Source: Mesorhizobium sp. (GTDB lineage Bacteria > Pseudomonadota > Alphaproteobacteria > Rhizobiales > Rhizobiaceae). Taken from it: DNA of 64,000 bases. Position numbers and translations under genes: made by a program. The DNA is taken from NCBI GenBank assembly GCA_004020875.1, contig SAPZ01000001.1, forward strand, positions 124,001 to 188,000. Direction: 5' to 3'. This document shows positions 14,626-23,099 of this stretch, in pieces; position 1 is the stretch's first letter, and each line of letters begins with the position of its first letter. The notes beneath the pieces were generated by a model. That model saw only the letters and a list, made by a program, of their open reading frames with translations, made no database searches and was not told the origin of the DNA.

Positions 14626-16152
14626 CTATGCAGATCGAGCCGGCTGCTTCAACGGCGCATCTGTTGGCCCAGAACAGACTTGTTTGACAAAGCCCATTGG
14701 ATCGTTCGAGAGCAGGCCGTTGAGCCCCGCGACGACATGCGCGCGGAACGTCGCGTCGGCGGCCAAGGACGGATCGAAGATGGCGTCGATTGCCAAGATC
14801 GCGTCGGCGAGCAGTTTGCTGTTCGAACCAATGCGGTCGGCGATTGTCGCAATCCTGTCGGCGAAGGGATCGGACACCTGCCAGGCGCGGCCGAAGCGCG
14901 CCGACGCCTTGATCAGATAGGCCATCCAGCCCGCCACGGGAACCGAAAGAAGCTCGATGCTCCCGCCCTTCGCCAGGCGGTCGCGGATCGGGTTGAGCAG
15001 GCGCTGCACGATCTTCTGTGAGCCGTCGGTGGCGATCTGGTGGTTGCGGTGGCGGATCGCAGTGTTGGTGAGCCGCGACAGGCTCTGGTCGACATAGGCC
15101 ATGGGCGATATCCCGGGCACAGGCATCAGCGTCGGCAGTGTTTCCTCGGTCAGCATGCGGCGCACGAATCCGGCCAGAAGCGGGTCGGCTATCGTCTTGA
15201 ACGTGTGCTCGAAACCGCCCAAAACCCCGAGATAGCTGAGCGTCGTCTGGGAGCCGTTCAGCACCCGCATCTTGAGGTGCTCGAACGGCGTGACGTCATC
15301 GACGAAGCTGGCGCCGACAAGATCCCAGCGGGGCACGCGTCCGGCGAAGCGGTTCTCGATCACCCATTGGCGGAAACGCTCGCCCACCACCACGGCGCCG
15401 TCGCGGTAGCCGAAGCGCTGCTCGACCGTGTCGATATCGGCCGCGGTCGTCGCCGGCGCGATGCGGTCGACCATGGCCGAGGGGAAGGCGACATTGGCTT
15501 CGATCCAGCCGGCCAGCTTGCCGCCGCGGCGCTCGGCGAATGCGCGCACGACATTGCCGAGGATGATGCCGTTGGTCGGGATGTTGTCGCAGGACAGCAG
15601 CGTCACCGGGCGGCCATGCGAAGCCATGCGCAGCTCCAGCGCGCGCGCTAGTATGCCGGGCACGCTACGCGGCGTCTCGGGGTTGGCGAGATCGTGGACG
15701 ATGTCGGGGTGGACGAAGTCGAGCGCGCCGCTCGACGGGATGTGGCAATAGCCTTTCTCCGTCACCGTCATGGTGACCATCTCGATCTCGGGCGAGGCGA
15801 GCACCTCCAGCGCCGGCGCTGCGCTCTCCTGGCTATCGACGACGCGGACGATGCTGCCGATGATGCGCGCCTCGATCTCGTCGTTCTGACGGATCAGCCG
15901 CGTGTAGAGGCCGTTCTGCTGCCCCAGCGTGTCGGCCAGCAGGGGAGGGCGGATGTTGATGCCGACCAATCCCCAGCGGTCGAAATCCTTCGCCAGAAGG
16001 TCGTCGGTGTATTCCGCCTGGTGGCAGCGATGGAAGGCGCCGACGCCGATATGGGCGATGCCCGGCTTCAGCGCGTCGCGATCGTAAGCCGGCTTGCGGA
16101 CCTCCGACGGCAAGCGGCCGAGCAGGGCAGGGCTGAGGTTCTCGGCGCTCAC
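14626..16152 (-). CDS. Mannitol dehydrogenase/fructuronate reductase family oxidoreductase
   Basis: 508 residues of the long-chain polyol-specific dehydrogenase family (MtlK/UxuB), which oxidises a polyol to a ketose, or reduces a keto-uronate, with NAD(P). The N-terminal motif HIGVGAFHRCHQAEY is canonical. The catalytic block, usually K-x4-N-x2-H, reads KMRVLNGSQTTLSYLG, so the His is replaced by Gln. The GTG start at 16152 overlaps the SDR stop (GTGA) and has GGAG seven bases upstream. An ATG at 16173 is the alternative and would overlap the SDR gene by 25 bases. A polyol role fits the flanking SDR and importer. Confidence 0.85.
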   Translation of the reverse strand: MSAENLSPALLGRLPSEVRKPAYDRDALKPGIAHIGVGAFHRCHQAEYTDDLLAKDFDRWGLVGINIRPPLLADTLGQQNGLYTRLIRQNDEIEARIIGSIVRVVDSQESAAPALEVLASPEIEMVTMTVTEKGYCHIPSSGALDFVHPDIVHDLANPETPRSVPGILARALELRMASHGRPVTLLSCDNIPTNGIILGNVVRAFAERRGGKLAGWIEANVAFPSAMVDRIAPATTAADIDTVEQRFGYRDGAVVVGERFRQWVIENRFAGRVPRWDLVGASFVDDVTPFEHLKMRVLNGSQTTLSYLGVLGGFEHTFKTIADPLLAGFVRRMLTEETLPTLMPVPGISPMAYVDQSLSRLTNTAIRHRNHQIATDGSQKIVQRLLNPIRDRLAKGGSIELLSVPVAGWMAYLIKASARFGRAWQVSDPFADRIATIADRIGSNSKLLADAILAIDAIFDPSLAADATFRAHVVAGLNGLLSNDPMGFVKQVCSGPTDAPLKQPARSA

Positions 16153-16931
16153 CGGTTGGCTCCGATCACCCATTGCTCTTGGTCTATAAGCGCTCCGGTC
16201 ATCGGGCCGGCCGCGTCGGAGAGCAGGAAGACGGCGAGATTGGCGATGTCGGTGACGGAAAAAAGCCGGCCGAAGGGCTGCGTCGCGTTGGCTGCGTCGA
16301 GCCAGCCCGGACCCTGGCCGAGCGTCTCGGCCTGCATGACGCGTTCGGCCGGCGTGTCGGTCCAGCCGACATTGATGCCGTTGACCCGGATGCGGTCGAA
16401 GCGGTGCGCGTTGGCGGCATTCTTGGTCAGTGTAGCCAGCGCGCCCTTGGTGGCGGAGTAGACGGCAAGCTCCGGCGATCCGCAGTGCGCGTTGATCGAC
16501 AGGATGTTGACGATGGCGCCGCCCTGTCCGCGCTTCTTCATGTCGGCGATCGCCGCCTGCATCAGGAAGAAGGGCGCGCGGGCGTTGACGGCAAACAGCG
16601 ATGCCCAATCGTCGAGGCTGGCGTCGACGAAGGATGCGCGATCGGTGAGGCCGGCGGCGTTGACCAGGCCGTCGATGCGGCCGAAGCGATCGATGCAGGC
16701 CTCAGCCAGTCGCGCCGGAGCTTCGGGATCGGCGAGATCGGCAGCAGCGAAGGCGGCAGGGGTGCCCATGGCCGCGAGCTCGGCGGCCACAGCGTCGCCG
16801 CGCTTGCGGTCCCGGCCGGTGATCACCAGCCCAGCAGCGCCAGAACGCGCAAGCGTCTCGGCGGTCGCCCGGCCGATGCCTTGCGTCGCGCCGGTGACCA
16901 ACACCACCTTGCCGTCGAGACGAACCTCCAT
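16149..16931 (-). CDS. Short-chain dehydrogenase/reductase (SDR)
   Basis: 260 residues, classical SDR: cofactor motif TGATQGIG, NAAG structural motif, catalytic Ser in LSINAHCG and Y-x3-K in YSATKGAL. It oxidises or reduces a sugar, polyol or keto intermediate with NAD(P)H; the exact substrate cannot be read from sequence. A strong GGGAGGAGG lies just before ATG 16931. It is the first gene of the leftward SDR-polyol dehydrogenase-isomerase-importer operon, with a palindromic operator candidate about 25 bases upstream. Confidence 0.9.
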   Translation of the reverse strand: MEVRLDGKVVLVTGATQGIGRATAETLARSGAAGLVITGRDRKRGDAVAAELAAMGTPAAFAAADLADPEAPARLAEACIDRFGRIDGLVNAAGLTDRASFVDASLDDWASLFAVNARAPFFLMQAAIADMKKRGQGGAIVNILSINAHCGSPELAVYSATKGALATLTKNAANAHRFDRIRVNGINVGWTDTPAERVMQAETLGQGPGWLDAANATQPFGRLFSVTDIANLAVFLLSDAAGPMTGALIDQEQWVIGANR

Positions 16932-16951
16932 TCCTCCTCCCGGAACAAAGT

Positions 16952-16973
16952 TTCCATTTTTCCAAATATGGAA
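16952..16973 (-). promoter_or_regulatory. Palindromic operator candidate upstream of the SDR operon
   Basis: TTCCAT-N10-ATGGAA, with a nested TCCA-AATA-TGGA at 16961-16972, lies in an AT-rich patch between the RpiR gene and the SDR start. RpiR regulators often bind such imperfect palindromes next to the sugar operon they control. The assignment is inferred from symmetry and position. Confidence 0.4.
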
Positions 16974-16999
16974 TGATAATTCCCGTTAGTCAATCGTGC

Positions 17000-17100
17000 T
17001 AGAGCGGTTCACCGTTCCATGGAACCGGTGAACCGCTCTATCTCCTTGTCTTTCGCAATTCCGGACGGAAAACCGCTGACACCTTTCCTGGAATTGCTCT
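17000..17100. repeat. Dispersed two-hairpin intergenic repeat, copy 2
   Basis: About 100 bp, homologous to 12381-12482. The first module is an almost perfect palindrome from AGAGCGGTTCACCG (17002) to its complement ending at 17040. The second pairs GCAATTCC (17056-17063) with GGAATTGC (17091-17098). It begins close behind the SDR promoter region and ends two bases before the stop codon of the RpiR gene, so it may act as that gene's 3' hairpin. Confidence 0.8.
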
Positions 17101-17102
17101 TG

Positions 17103-18002
17103 TCAACCTGTCCGGCGCGCGACGACGCCGTGGACCAAGGCCATACCAACCGCGAGCGAGGCGGCTAGCGAACGGAAGCCGGCGAAATCCTGCTCGACCA
17201 CTTCCAGCCAGTTGTCGGACAGCTTTACCAGCGGCGAAAAAGTGCTGTCGGTGATGGTGAGGATGCGTGCCTTGCGCTCATGCGCGACGGCAACGAGGTC
17301 GGGCGTGATCGAATTGTAGGGGCTGAAGGAGACGGCAAGCACCGCGTCGCGCGGCGTGATGCAACCGACCTGGTCGAGCGCGGTCGAGCCGACATTGTCG
17401 ACCAGCACATTGCGCACACCTTGCTGTGACAGCGTCAGCGACAGATAGGTGGTGACGGGAAAGGCGCGTTTGCTGCCGATGACATAGATCAGCTCCGCCG
17501 CCGCCAAATGATCGACCATCGTCTCGAAACCGGTGATATCGAAATTGTTGCCGATGCGGCCGAGCGATGCCTGGCAGGCGCCGACCATGCCATTGAGGAA
17601 ATGCAGGTCGGCATTCGGCTCCCCGGCCTTGTCCTGGCTGCCTTGCGCATCCGGCCAGGAGCCTTTCATGCGATCCTTGAACAGGAGTTGGAAATCGGAA
17701 AAACCGGAATAGCCGAAGATCTGCGCGAAGCGCACCAGGGTCGAGGGCTGCACGCCGGCCTGCTCCGCCACCTGCGCGATCGTACCCAACGCTACCTCGC
17801 TCGGATGCTGCCAGAGGAAGATCGCCACCTGGCGAAGCCGTTTCGGGAAATGCACGGTGCCTGACGAAAGCACTGCACGCAGCTCTTCATAGGTTTGCGG
17901 CTTGGTGTAGCCAAGTGCTGCCAGTGATCGGCTCCTCTTCCTCGCTGCCGTCTCAAGGCTATGCGTAGACGGCTCGTCGACCGCCTTGCTGCGGCCGCTC
18001 AT
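17103..18002 (-). CDS. RpiR-family transcriptional regulator (HTH + SIS domain)
   Basis: 299 residues. The N-terminal HTH_6 domain (about 40-115) contains LRQVAIFLWQHPSEVAL and a recognition-helix region, AGVQPSTLVRFAQIFGYSG. The C-terminal SIS domain (about 140-290) includes YVIGSKRAF and AVSFSPYN and should bind a sugar phosphate. GAGG lies eight bases before ATG 18002. It is upstream of and co-directional with the SDR-polyol dehydrogenase-importer operon and divergent from the Gfo/Idh gene, so it probably controls both. Confidence 0.9.
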   Translation of the reverse strand: MSGRSKAVDEPSTHSLETAARKRSRSLAALGYTKPQTYEELRAVLSSGTVHFPKRLRQVAIFLWQHPSEVALGTIAQVAEQAGVQPSTLVRFAQIFGYSGFSDFQLLFKDRMKGSWPDAQGSQDKAGEPNADLHFLNGMVGACQASLGRIGNNFDITGFETMVDHLAAAELIYVIGSKRAFPVTTYLSLTLSQQGVRNVLVDNVGSTALDQVGCITPRDAVLAVSFSPYNSITPDLVAVAHERKARILTITDSTFSPLVKLSDNWLEVVEQDFAGFRSLAASLAVGMALVHGVVARRTG

Positions 18003-18029
18003 AGAATATGCCTCATCGTGACCCTAACC

Positions 18030-18048
18030 ATCGGATGCGTCGTCCGAT
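18030..18048. promoter_or_regulatory. Inverted repeat in the RpiR/Gfo divergent promoter region
   Basis: ATCGGA-N7-TCCGAT, a perfect 6-bp inverted repeat in the 214-base gap between the divergent rpiR-type and Gfo/Idh genes. A second AT-rich symmetric segment (GTTTT-AC-AAAAC, near 18113-18124) lies closer to the Gfo/Idh start. Either could be an operator; no -35/-10 pair is convincing. Confidence 0.3.
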
Positions 18049-18216
18049 CCCTGCCCACCCGGATGCGGTCCGCCACCTGGACCGAAGGTAAAAAAGCTAA
18101 CGCGGCACAATCGTTTTACAAAACAAAAAATAGAAATATCATTCGAAAACAACCGTCGCCGGTCACAACATCCGCACCGACCGGCATTTCGAACCTTGGG
18201 AAGGATAATCGCAATC

Positions 18217-19410
18217 ATGGTCTATGCAACCGCGGACGGAACCATGCGCCAACACCTTCGGGTCGGGATGGTCGGAGGCGGCCGCAACGCCTTTATCGGC
18301 GCCGTGCATCGCCTCGCCATGCGGCTCGACGACCAGATCGCGCTGGTCGCCGGCGCATTGTCCTCCGATCCCCAGAATGCCGCGGCCTCCGCCGCCGAGA
18401 TCGGCATCGCGCCGGAGCGCAGCTACGCCGATTACCACGCCATGGCCAAGGCTGAGGCGGCACGGCCGGATGGTATCGAGGCGGTGGTCATCGTCACGCC
18501 CAACCACCTGCATGCGCCGATCGCGACGGCCTTCCTCGAGGCCGGCATCGACGTCATCTGCGACAAGCCGCTGTCGACGACGCTTGCCGAGGCCGAAGCC
18601 CTGGTGGCGCTGACGAAAGCGAAGCAGCGCCGATTCGTCGTCACGCTCAACAACACCGGCTACGCCATGGTCCGCCAGGCCCGCGAAATGGTGGCGGCAG
18701 GCGAGCTCGGCCGCATCGTGTCGGTGCATGGCGCCTATATCCAGGACTGGCTGACAAAGCCGATCGACGCCGAGGGCCAGAAGCAGGCGGAATGGCGCAC
18801 CGATCCGGCGCGCGCCGGCCAGTCGGCGGTGCTCGCCGATATCGGCGTGCATGCCTTCAACCTGGCAAGCTTCGTCTCCGGCTTCGAGGCGGAGGCGGTT
18901 TCCGCCGACCTGTTTACCGCGGTGCCCGGTCGTCGCCTCGACGACAACGCGCATGTGCTGATGCGCTGGACGGGCGGAGCGCGCGGCACCATCCTCGCCA
19001 GCCAGACCTCGCCCGGCCACTACAACGACCTCTCGGTGCGCATCTATGGCGAGAAGGCCGGGCTCGAATGGTCTGGATCGCGGCCGGAGGAACTGCGCTT
19101 CTCGCCCTATGGAGAGGAAACGCGCACGCTGGTGCGCGGCGGTCACGGCTCGACGGCGGAAGCCCGGCGCGTGTCGCGCATGCCGGCCGCGCATCCGGAG
19201 GGCTATATCGAGGCCTTCGCCAATTTCTATCGCGACGCCGCCGACATCATCCACGCGCATCGCTCGGGCGGAACGGTCGATGCGGCTCGCGCGGCACAGG
19301 TGCCTGATGTCATCGACGGCGCGCGCGGCGTGAAGTTCGTGGCGGCGGCGGTGGAGTCGAACGCGGCGGGAGGGGCTTGGACGCCGGCGCGGTTGGCGCA
19401 GATGCGTTAA
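18217..19410 (+). CDS. Gfo/Idh/MocA-family oxidoreductase
   Basis: 397 residues. The N-terminal Rossmann fold has GMVGGGRNAFIGAVHR; the Lys-Pro catalytic motif reads CDKPLSTTL; the C-terminal domain contains the Asp/His pair in DIGVHAFNLAS. Family members oxidise sugars, sugar acids or inositols with NAD(P). GGGAAGGA about 11 bases before ATG 18217 supports this start; an ATG at 18244 is also possible. It is transcribed away from the RpiR gene. Confidence 0.88.
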   Translation: MVYATADGTMRQHLRVGMVGGGRNAFIGAVHRLAMRLDDQIALVAGALSSDPQNAAASAAEIGIAPERSYADYHAMAKAEAARPDGIEAVVIVTPNHLHAPIATAFLEAGIDVICDKPLSTTLAEAEALVALTKAKQRRFVVTLNNTGYAMVRQAREMVAAGELGRIVSVHGAYIQDWLTKPIDAEGQKQAEWRTDPARAGQSAVLADIGVHAFNLASFVSGFEAEAVSADLFTAVPGRRLDDNAHVLMRWTGGARGTILASQTSPGHYNDLSVRIYGEKAGLEWSGSRPEELRFSPYGEETRTLVRGGHGSTAEARRVSRMPAAHPEGYIEAFANFYRDAADIIHAHRSGGTVDAARAAQVPDVIDGARGVKFVAAAVESNAAGGAWTPARLAQMR

Positions 19411-19464
19411 TGATAGTATCGATTGTTGATTGGCAGGACATTCGCCCGACTGTATTCGACAACG

Positions 19465-19701
19465 ATGAGCAAATCCGACGTCTTCCTTGCTGCCAGCTTA
19501 GGCTGCCTTGCTCTTGCGGCCGTTGCGTTCGCGGCGCCGCAAACTTTTCGGGGCAACAATGCCAAGGAAGTGGCGCAATGCACGTGCCTCCTCAAAACCT
19601 TTAGCGACACCGGCGATTGGCCAGATGCGGCTGCTCCCGAGTATATCCGCTACGACGAGTGTTATTATCTGGTCTGCGGTGGAACCAAGCCCAAGGCTTG
19701 A
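19465..19701 (+). CDS. Small exported Cys-containing protein, unknown function
   Basis: 78 residues: a short basic start and a signal-like hydrophobic segment (VFLAASLGCLALAAVAFAA), then a mature region with five cysteines (two in QCTCLL, two in ECYYLVC and none elsewhere, plus one within the signal) that could form disulfides in the periplasm. ATG 19465 follows CGACAACG with no strong Shine-Dalgarno; a TTG at 19423 would add 14 residues. Its stop is 15 bases from the convergent permease gene. I do not recognise the family. Confidence 0.5.
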   Translation: MSKSDVFLAASLGCLALAAVAFAAPQTFRGNNAKEVAQCTCLLKTFSDTGDWPDAAAPEYIRYDECYYLVCGGTKPKA

Positions 19702-19716
19702 CGGCGCCCGATCGCG

Positions 19717-20577
19717 CTACCCCTTGATCGCTGATCCCACGATCGAATCCACGAAGAAGCGCTGGAGGAAGACGAAGAGCACCAGCGGCGGCAGCACGGC
19801 GAGCGTTGCGCCGGCCATCACCAGGCCGGTGTTGACGGCGCCGCGGTTATAGCTGAGCAGCCGGCTTAGGCCGATGACGATCGGATAGGCGTCGGCATTG
19901 CCCTGCAAAACCGTGAGCGGCCAGAGATAGCTGTTCCAGTGATAGACGAAGGCGAAGAGCGCAAGCGCCGCGATCGCCGGCGCCACGCTCGGCGCCACGA
20001 TCTTGTAGAGGATGAGCAGCTCGGGGGCACCGTCCATGCGCGCGGCGTCGATCAGGTCGTCCGGCACACCGGCGATGAATTGGCGCATCAGGAAGATGCC
20101 GAAAGCATTGGCGAGGTTGGGCACGATGATGCCTGCGAGGCTGGCGTTCAGCCCGATCGAACCGACCATGCGGTAGAGCGGGATCAGCGTCACGATCGGC
20201 GGCAGGAACATGGTTGCGATCAGCACAGAGAAGAGCAGCGAGCGGCCAGGGAAGGAATATTTGGCGAAGGCGTAGCCGGCCATCATGCTGGTGACCAGGA
20301 TGCCGGCGGTGGTCACCGACGCAATGACGAGCGAATTCCACATCGAGCGCCCGACATTGATGACGCCGGCGACCTTTTCGTAGGCCTCGAGGGTCGGCGT
20401 GCGCGGGATCCAGACCGGCGGCACCTGCATGGTCTCGGCCGGCGTCTTCAGGCTGGACAGCACCATCCAGGCGAGCGGGAAGGCGGAGGCCACGGCGACC
20501 AGCAGCATTGCGGTCGCAAGCAGCGCCTTGCGGCCCGAAGGGCGCTTGCGGGCGAGCGATCGGGTTGCCGCGCTCAT
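19717..20577 (-). CDS. CUT1 sugar ABC transporter permease (MalG-like)
   Basis: 286 residues with six hydrophobic segments. The EAA loop that contacts the ATPase reads DAARMDGAPELLILYKIVAP. It overlaps the MalF-like gene upstream (ATGA, 20574-20577) and is the last gene of this three-gene importer operon. No ATPase gene is present in the operon. Confidence 0.9.
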   Translation of the reverse strand: MSAATRSLARKRPSGRKALLATAMLLVAVASAFPLAWMVLSSLKTPAETMQVPPVWIPRTPTLEAYEKVAGVINVGRSMWNSLVIASVTTAGILVTSMMAGYAFAKYSFPGRSLLFSVLIATMFLPPIVTLIPLYRMVGSIGLNASLAGIIVPNLANAFGIFLMRQFIAGVPDDLIDAARMDGAPELLILYKIVAPSVAPAIAALALFAFVYHWNSYLWPLTVLQGNADAYPIVIGLSRLLSYNRGAVNTGLVMAGATLAVLPPLVLFVFLQRFFVDSIVGSAIKG

Positions 20578-21464
20578 TCGCTGTCCCTGCGGTTGACGAG
20601 GGCGAACAGTGCCGAGACGCAGACGATCAGCGACAGCATGAGCATCACCGCCATGGCGGAGCCGAGCCCGCCCTGCGCGCGTTCGATGCCGACGCGGCGG
20701 ATGTGGTAGGTGAGCACATTGGTCGAGCCCACCGGCCCGCCTTGCGTGATCAAAGCCACGGGCTCGAACACCTGCACCGCATTGATGATGGCGATGACGG
20801 CGCTGAACAGAAGCGTGCGACGAAGCAGGGGTAGGGTGATGAAGCGGAACTGCTCCCTGCCATTGGCGCCGTCGAGCGTCGCCGCCTCATAGAGGCTGCC
20901 GGGGATCTGCGTCAGCCCGGCGATTGCGAGCACGGTGAAATAGCCGACCTGCTGCCAGACATTGAGAAGCACGATCGAAACCAGCGCCGAGCGCGGCGAG
21001 GAGAGCCAGGGCTGCGGGCCGATGCCGACCAGGCCGAGCATCTGGTTGAGCGGCCCCTCGCTCGGCGAATAGAGTTTTGACCAGACCAGCGCCACCGCGA
21101 TCATCGGCACCATGTAGGTGGAAAACAGCACCGTGCGCAGCGCCGTGCCGCCGGCGACCTCGCGCTGATAGACCAGCAGGCCGAAGACGACCGACAGCGG
21201 CAGGATGAGGACGACCGACAGCGCGGTGTAGATCGTCGTGTTGAGGAGCGCGGTCTTGAAATCGCGCCCCACGGAGGTGGAGCCGAATATCTCCTGGAAA
21301 TTGCCGAGGCCGACGAAGCTTGCCTCGGAAAAGGGCGTCTGCGTCGACCAGTCCTGGAAGCACAGCCAGATGGTGAGCAGCATCGGCACAAGCACGAACA
21401 CGCCGATCAATGTCACGGCGGGCGCCAGCATGATGCCCGCCGAGGCACGAAAAGCTTTGGCCAT
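20574..21464 (-). CDS. CUT1 sugar ABC transporter permease (MalF-like)
   Basis: 296 residues with six predicted membrane spans, starting with MLAPAVTLIGVFVLVPMLL near residue 12. The EAA loop is YEAATLDGANGREQFRFITL near 195. It lies 29 bases downstream of the binding-protein gene and is translationally coupled to the MalG-like gene. Confidence 0.9.
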   Translation of the reverse strand: MAKAFRASAGIMLAPAVTLIGVFVLVPMLLTIWLCFQDWSTQTPFSEASFVGLGNFQEIFGSTSVGRDFKTALLNTTIYTALSVVLILPLSVVFGLLVYQREVAGGTALRTVLFSTYMVPMIAVALVWSKLYSPSEGPLNQMLGLVGIGPQPWLSSPRSALVSIVLLNVWQQVGYFTVLAIAGLTQIPGSLYEAATLDGANGREQFRFITLPLLRRTLLFSAVIAIINAVQVFEPVALITQGGPVGSTNVLTYHIRRVGIERAQGGLGSAMAVMLMLSLIVCVSALFALVNRRDSE

Positions 21465-21493
21465 TCAACCTGCTTCCGGTCAGCGACCCGAAC

Positions 21494-22786
21494 CTACTTG
21501 GCGGCGCGCTCCAGGATCGACGTGGCGTCGGCCTGCGCGTTCGCCTGCGCATCCTTGGCCGAGACTTGGCCATACTGCAACGCCTCGAGCGTCTGCTGCA
21601 GGGATTCCGAGAATTCCTGGCCGCCAAGCACGACGGGGAAAGGCCGCGCATCGGCGAGCACGGAAACGTAGCCGGAGAGGAATTCCGAGCCGAGCTTGTC
21701 CTTATGCGCCTCGATGTCGGAACTGCGCGAAGGCAGGATGCCCATCGACATCAAAATGTCGGACATGGCCGAAGCGCCGTTCTTGCCCGATTTCGGGCTG
21801 TTCAGCCAGCCGAGGAATTGCCAGGCCGCCTTCTGCTCGGCTTCGCCGGCCTTGGCGTTGACCACGGTCATCCAGGAATAGGAGATCGAATGCGGCTTGT
21901 CGCCGCTCGGGCCGACGGGGATGGGAGCGGTGGCGACGTTTGCGAACTTGTCGCCCATGCCGGTCTTCAGCGCGCTTTCCCACCAATTGGCCATGATGAT
22001 CATGCCGGTCTTGCCGGAGACGAAATTGTCGAGGAACGGACCGGTTGTGTTGGCGTCTGCCGTCGCCATCGCCGGAACGCTCGCGCCGGACTTTATCAAG
22101 TCTTCATAGAGCGCGAAGGTCTCGCCGGCCTGGGGACTGTCCAGTGCCGGCTTGCCATCCTTGACCAGGTTGCCACCATTGGAGACGAGCAGCGAAGCGA
22201 AAGGATGGACCACCCCCGCCGCCCATGAATTGATCATGCCGAAGCCCTGCTGGCCCTTGTCCTTGTCGGTCAGCTTGGCGGCGACATCCTTGAATTCGGC
22301 CCATGTCTTGGGCGGGGCAGCAATGCCTGCCGCCTTGAACAACTCCTTGTTGTAATTCAGCGCGTAGACGTCGATCTCGTTCGGGATGCCGTAGAGCGTA
22401 CCGCCGACAGAAGCGGCGCTGACGACGCCCGCCGGCCAGGCGCTCTTCACCTCACTGGCGACAGCATCGGGGGCAGGGGCGACGAGCTTGTCCTTGGCCA
22501 GTTCCGGCAGCCATAGATCGTAGATGCCGCCGATCGTCGGACCGTCGGAGGAGCCGCCCTGCGAGCGCAGCGTGGTCAAGAGATCGCCGAAGGGAACCGC
22601 GCGCACGGTGACGGCGACATCCGGATTCTGCTTGGAAAAATCCTTGGCCGCCGCCTCGAGCAGCGCCACCGTCTCCGGCGACCAATGCGTCAGGTAGGAA
22701 ATGTTCACCGATTGCGCCCAGCCGGTCACGGGCAGCGCGACCAGCCCCGCGGCAAGCGTCAGCTTCGAGATCCAGGCAAGCGACAT
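21494..22786 (-). CDS. CUT1 extracellular sugar-binding protein
   Basis: 430 residues, MalE/UgpB-like SBP_bac_1 family, with signal peptide (ISKLTLAAGLVALPVTGWAQ). The mature N-terminus VNISYLTHWSPETVALLEAA is typical of this group, as is the GIPNEIDVYALNYNKELFKA region. ATG 22786 has GGAAG six bases upstream; ATG 22792 and a TTG at 22813 are weaker alternatives. It is the first gene of the leftward importer and is divergent from a second, unrelated binding-protein gene at 23100. Confidence 0.9.
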   Translation of the reverse strand: MSLAWISKLTLAAGLVALPVTGWAQSVNISYLTHWSPETVALLEAAAKDFSKQNPDVAVTVRAVPFGDLLTTLRSQGGSSDGPTIGGIYDLWLPELAKDKLVAPAPDAVASEVKSAWPAGVVSAASVGGTLYGIPNEIDVYALNYNKELFKAAGIAAPPKTWAEFKDVAAKLTDKDKGQQGFGMINSWAAGVVHPFASLLVSNGGNLVKDGKPALDSPQAGETFALYEDLIKSGASVPAMATADANTTGPFLDNFVSGKTGMIIMANWWESALKTGMGDKFANVATAPIPVGPSGDKPHSISYSWMTVVNAKAGEAEQKAAWQFLGWLNSPKSGKNGASAMSDILMSMGILPSRSSDIEAHKDKLGSEFLSGYVSVLADARPFPVVLGGQEFSESLQQTLEALQYGQVSAKDAQANAQADATSILERAAK

Positions 22787-23099
22787 CGGCATCTTCCACA
22801 CAAGCTGCGACAAGAGCGATGACGTTATGACAAGTTAGAGCAAGGGTGCAAGCCCCTTGCGTGCGAATGCTCGGGCCATGCTTCTAGGTCAAAAAGTCCA
22901 GGCGGTATGTATCTTGTTAAATAATATAAGAAAATCAAAATATTAACATAAACTTCCATTCCGAAATCTCGACCGATTGTAGCCATCAGCGTCTTTGCGG
23001 CCCTTGCGGATGCCATCATGTCGTTATAATGACTTTGGGAAAATGCAGACGAGCTGTCGCTGCACGGGCCTCAAAACAGAAAAAATGGGAGAACTGGCA
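22787..23099. promoter_or_regulatory. Divergent promoter region between two CUT1 importers
   Basis: A 313-base gap with no gene. It contains the lowest-GC stretch nearby (about 22913-22955) with a TAATAT/ATATTA inverted repeat at 22922-22945. Both importer operons must be started here. I could not pick a reliable sigma-70 pair or a clear regulator palindrome. Confidence 0.5.
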
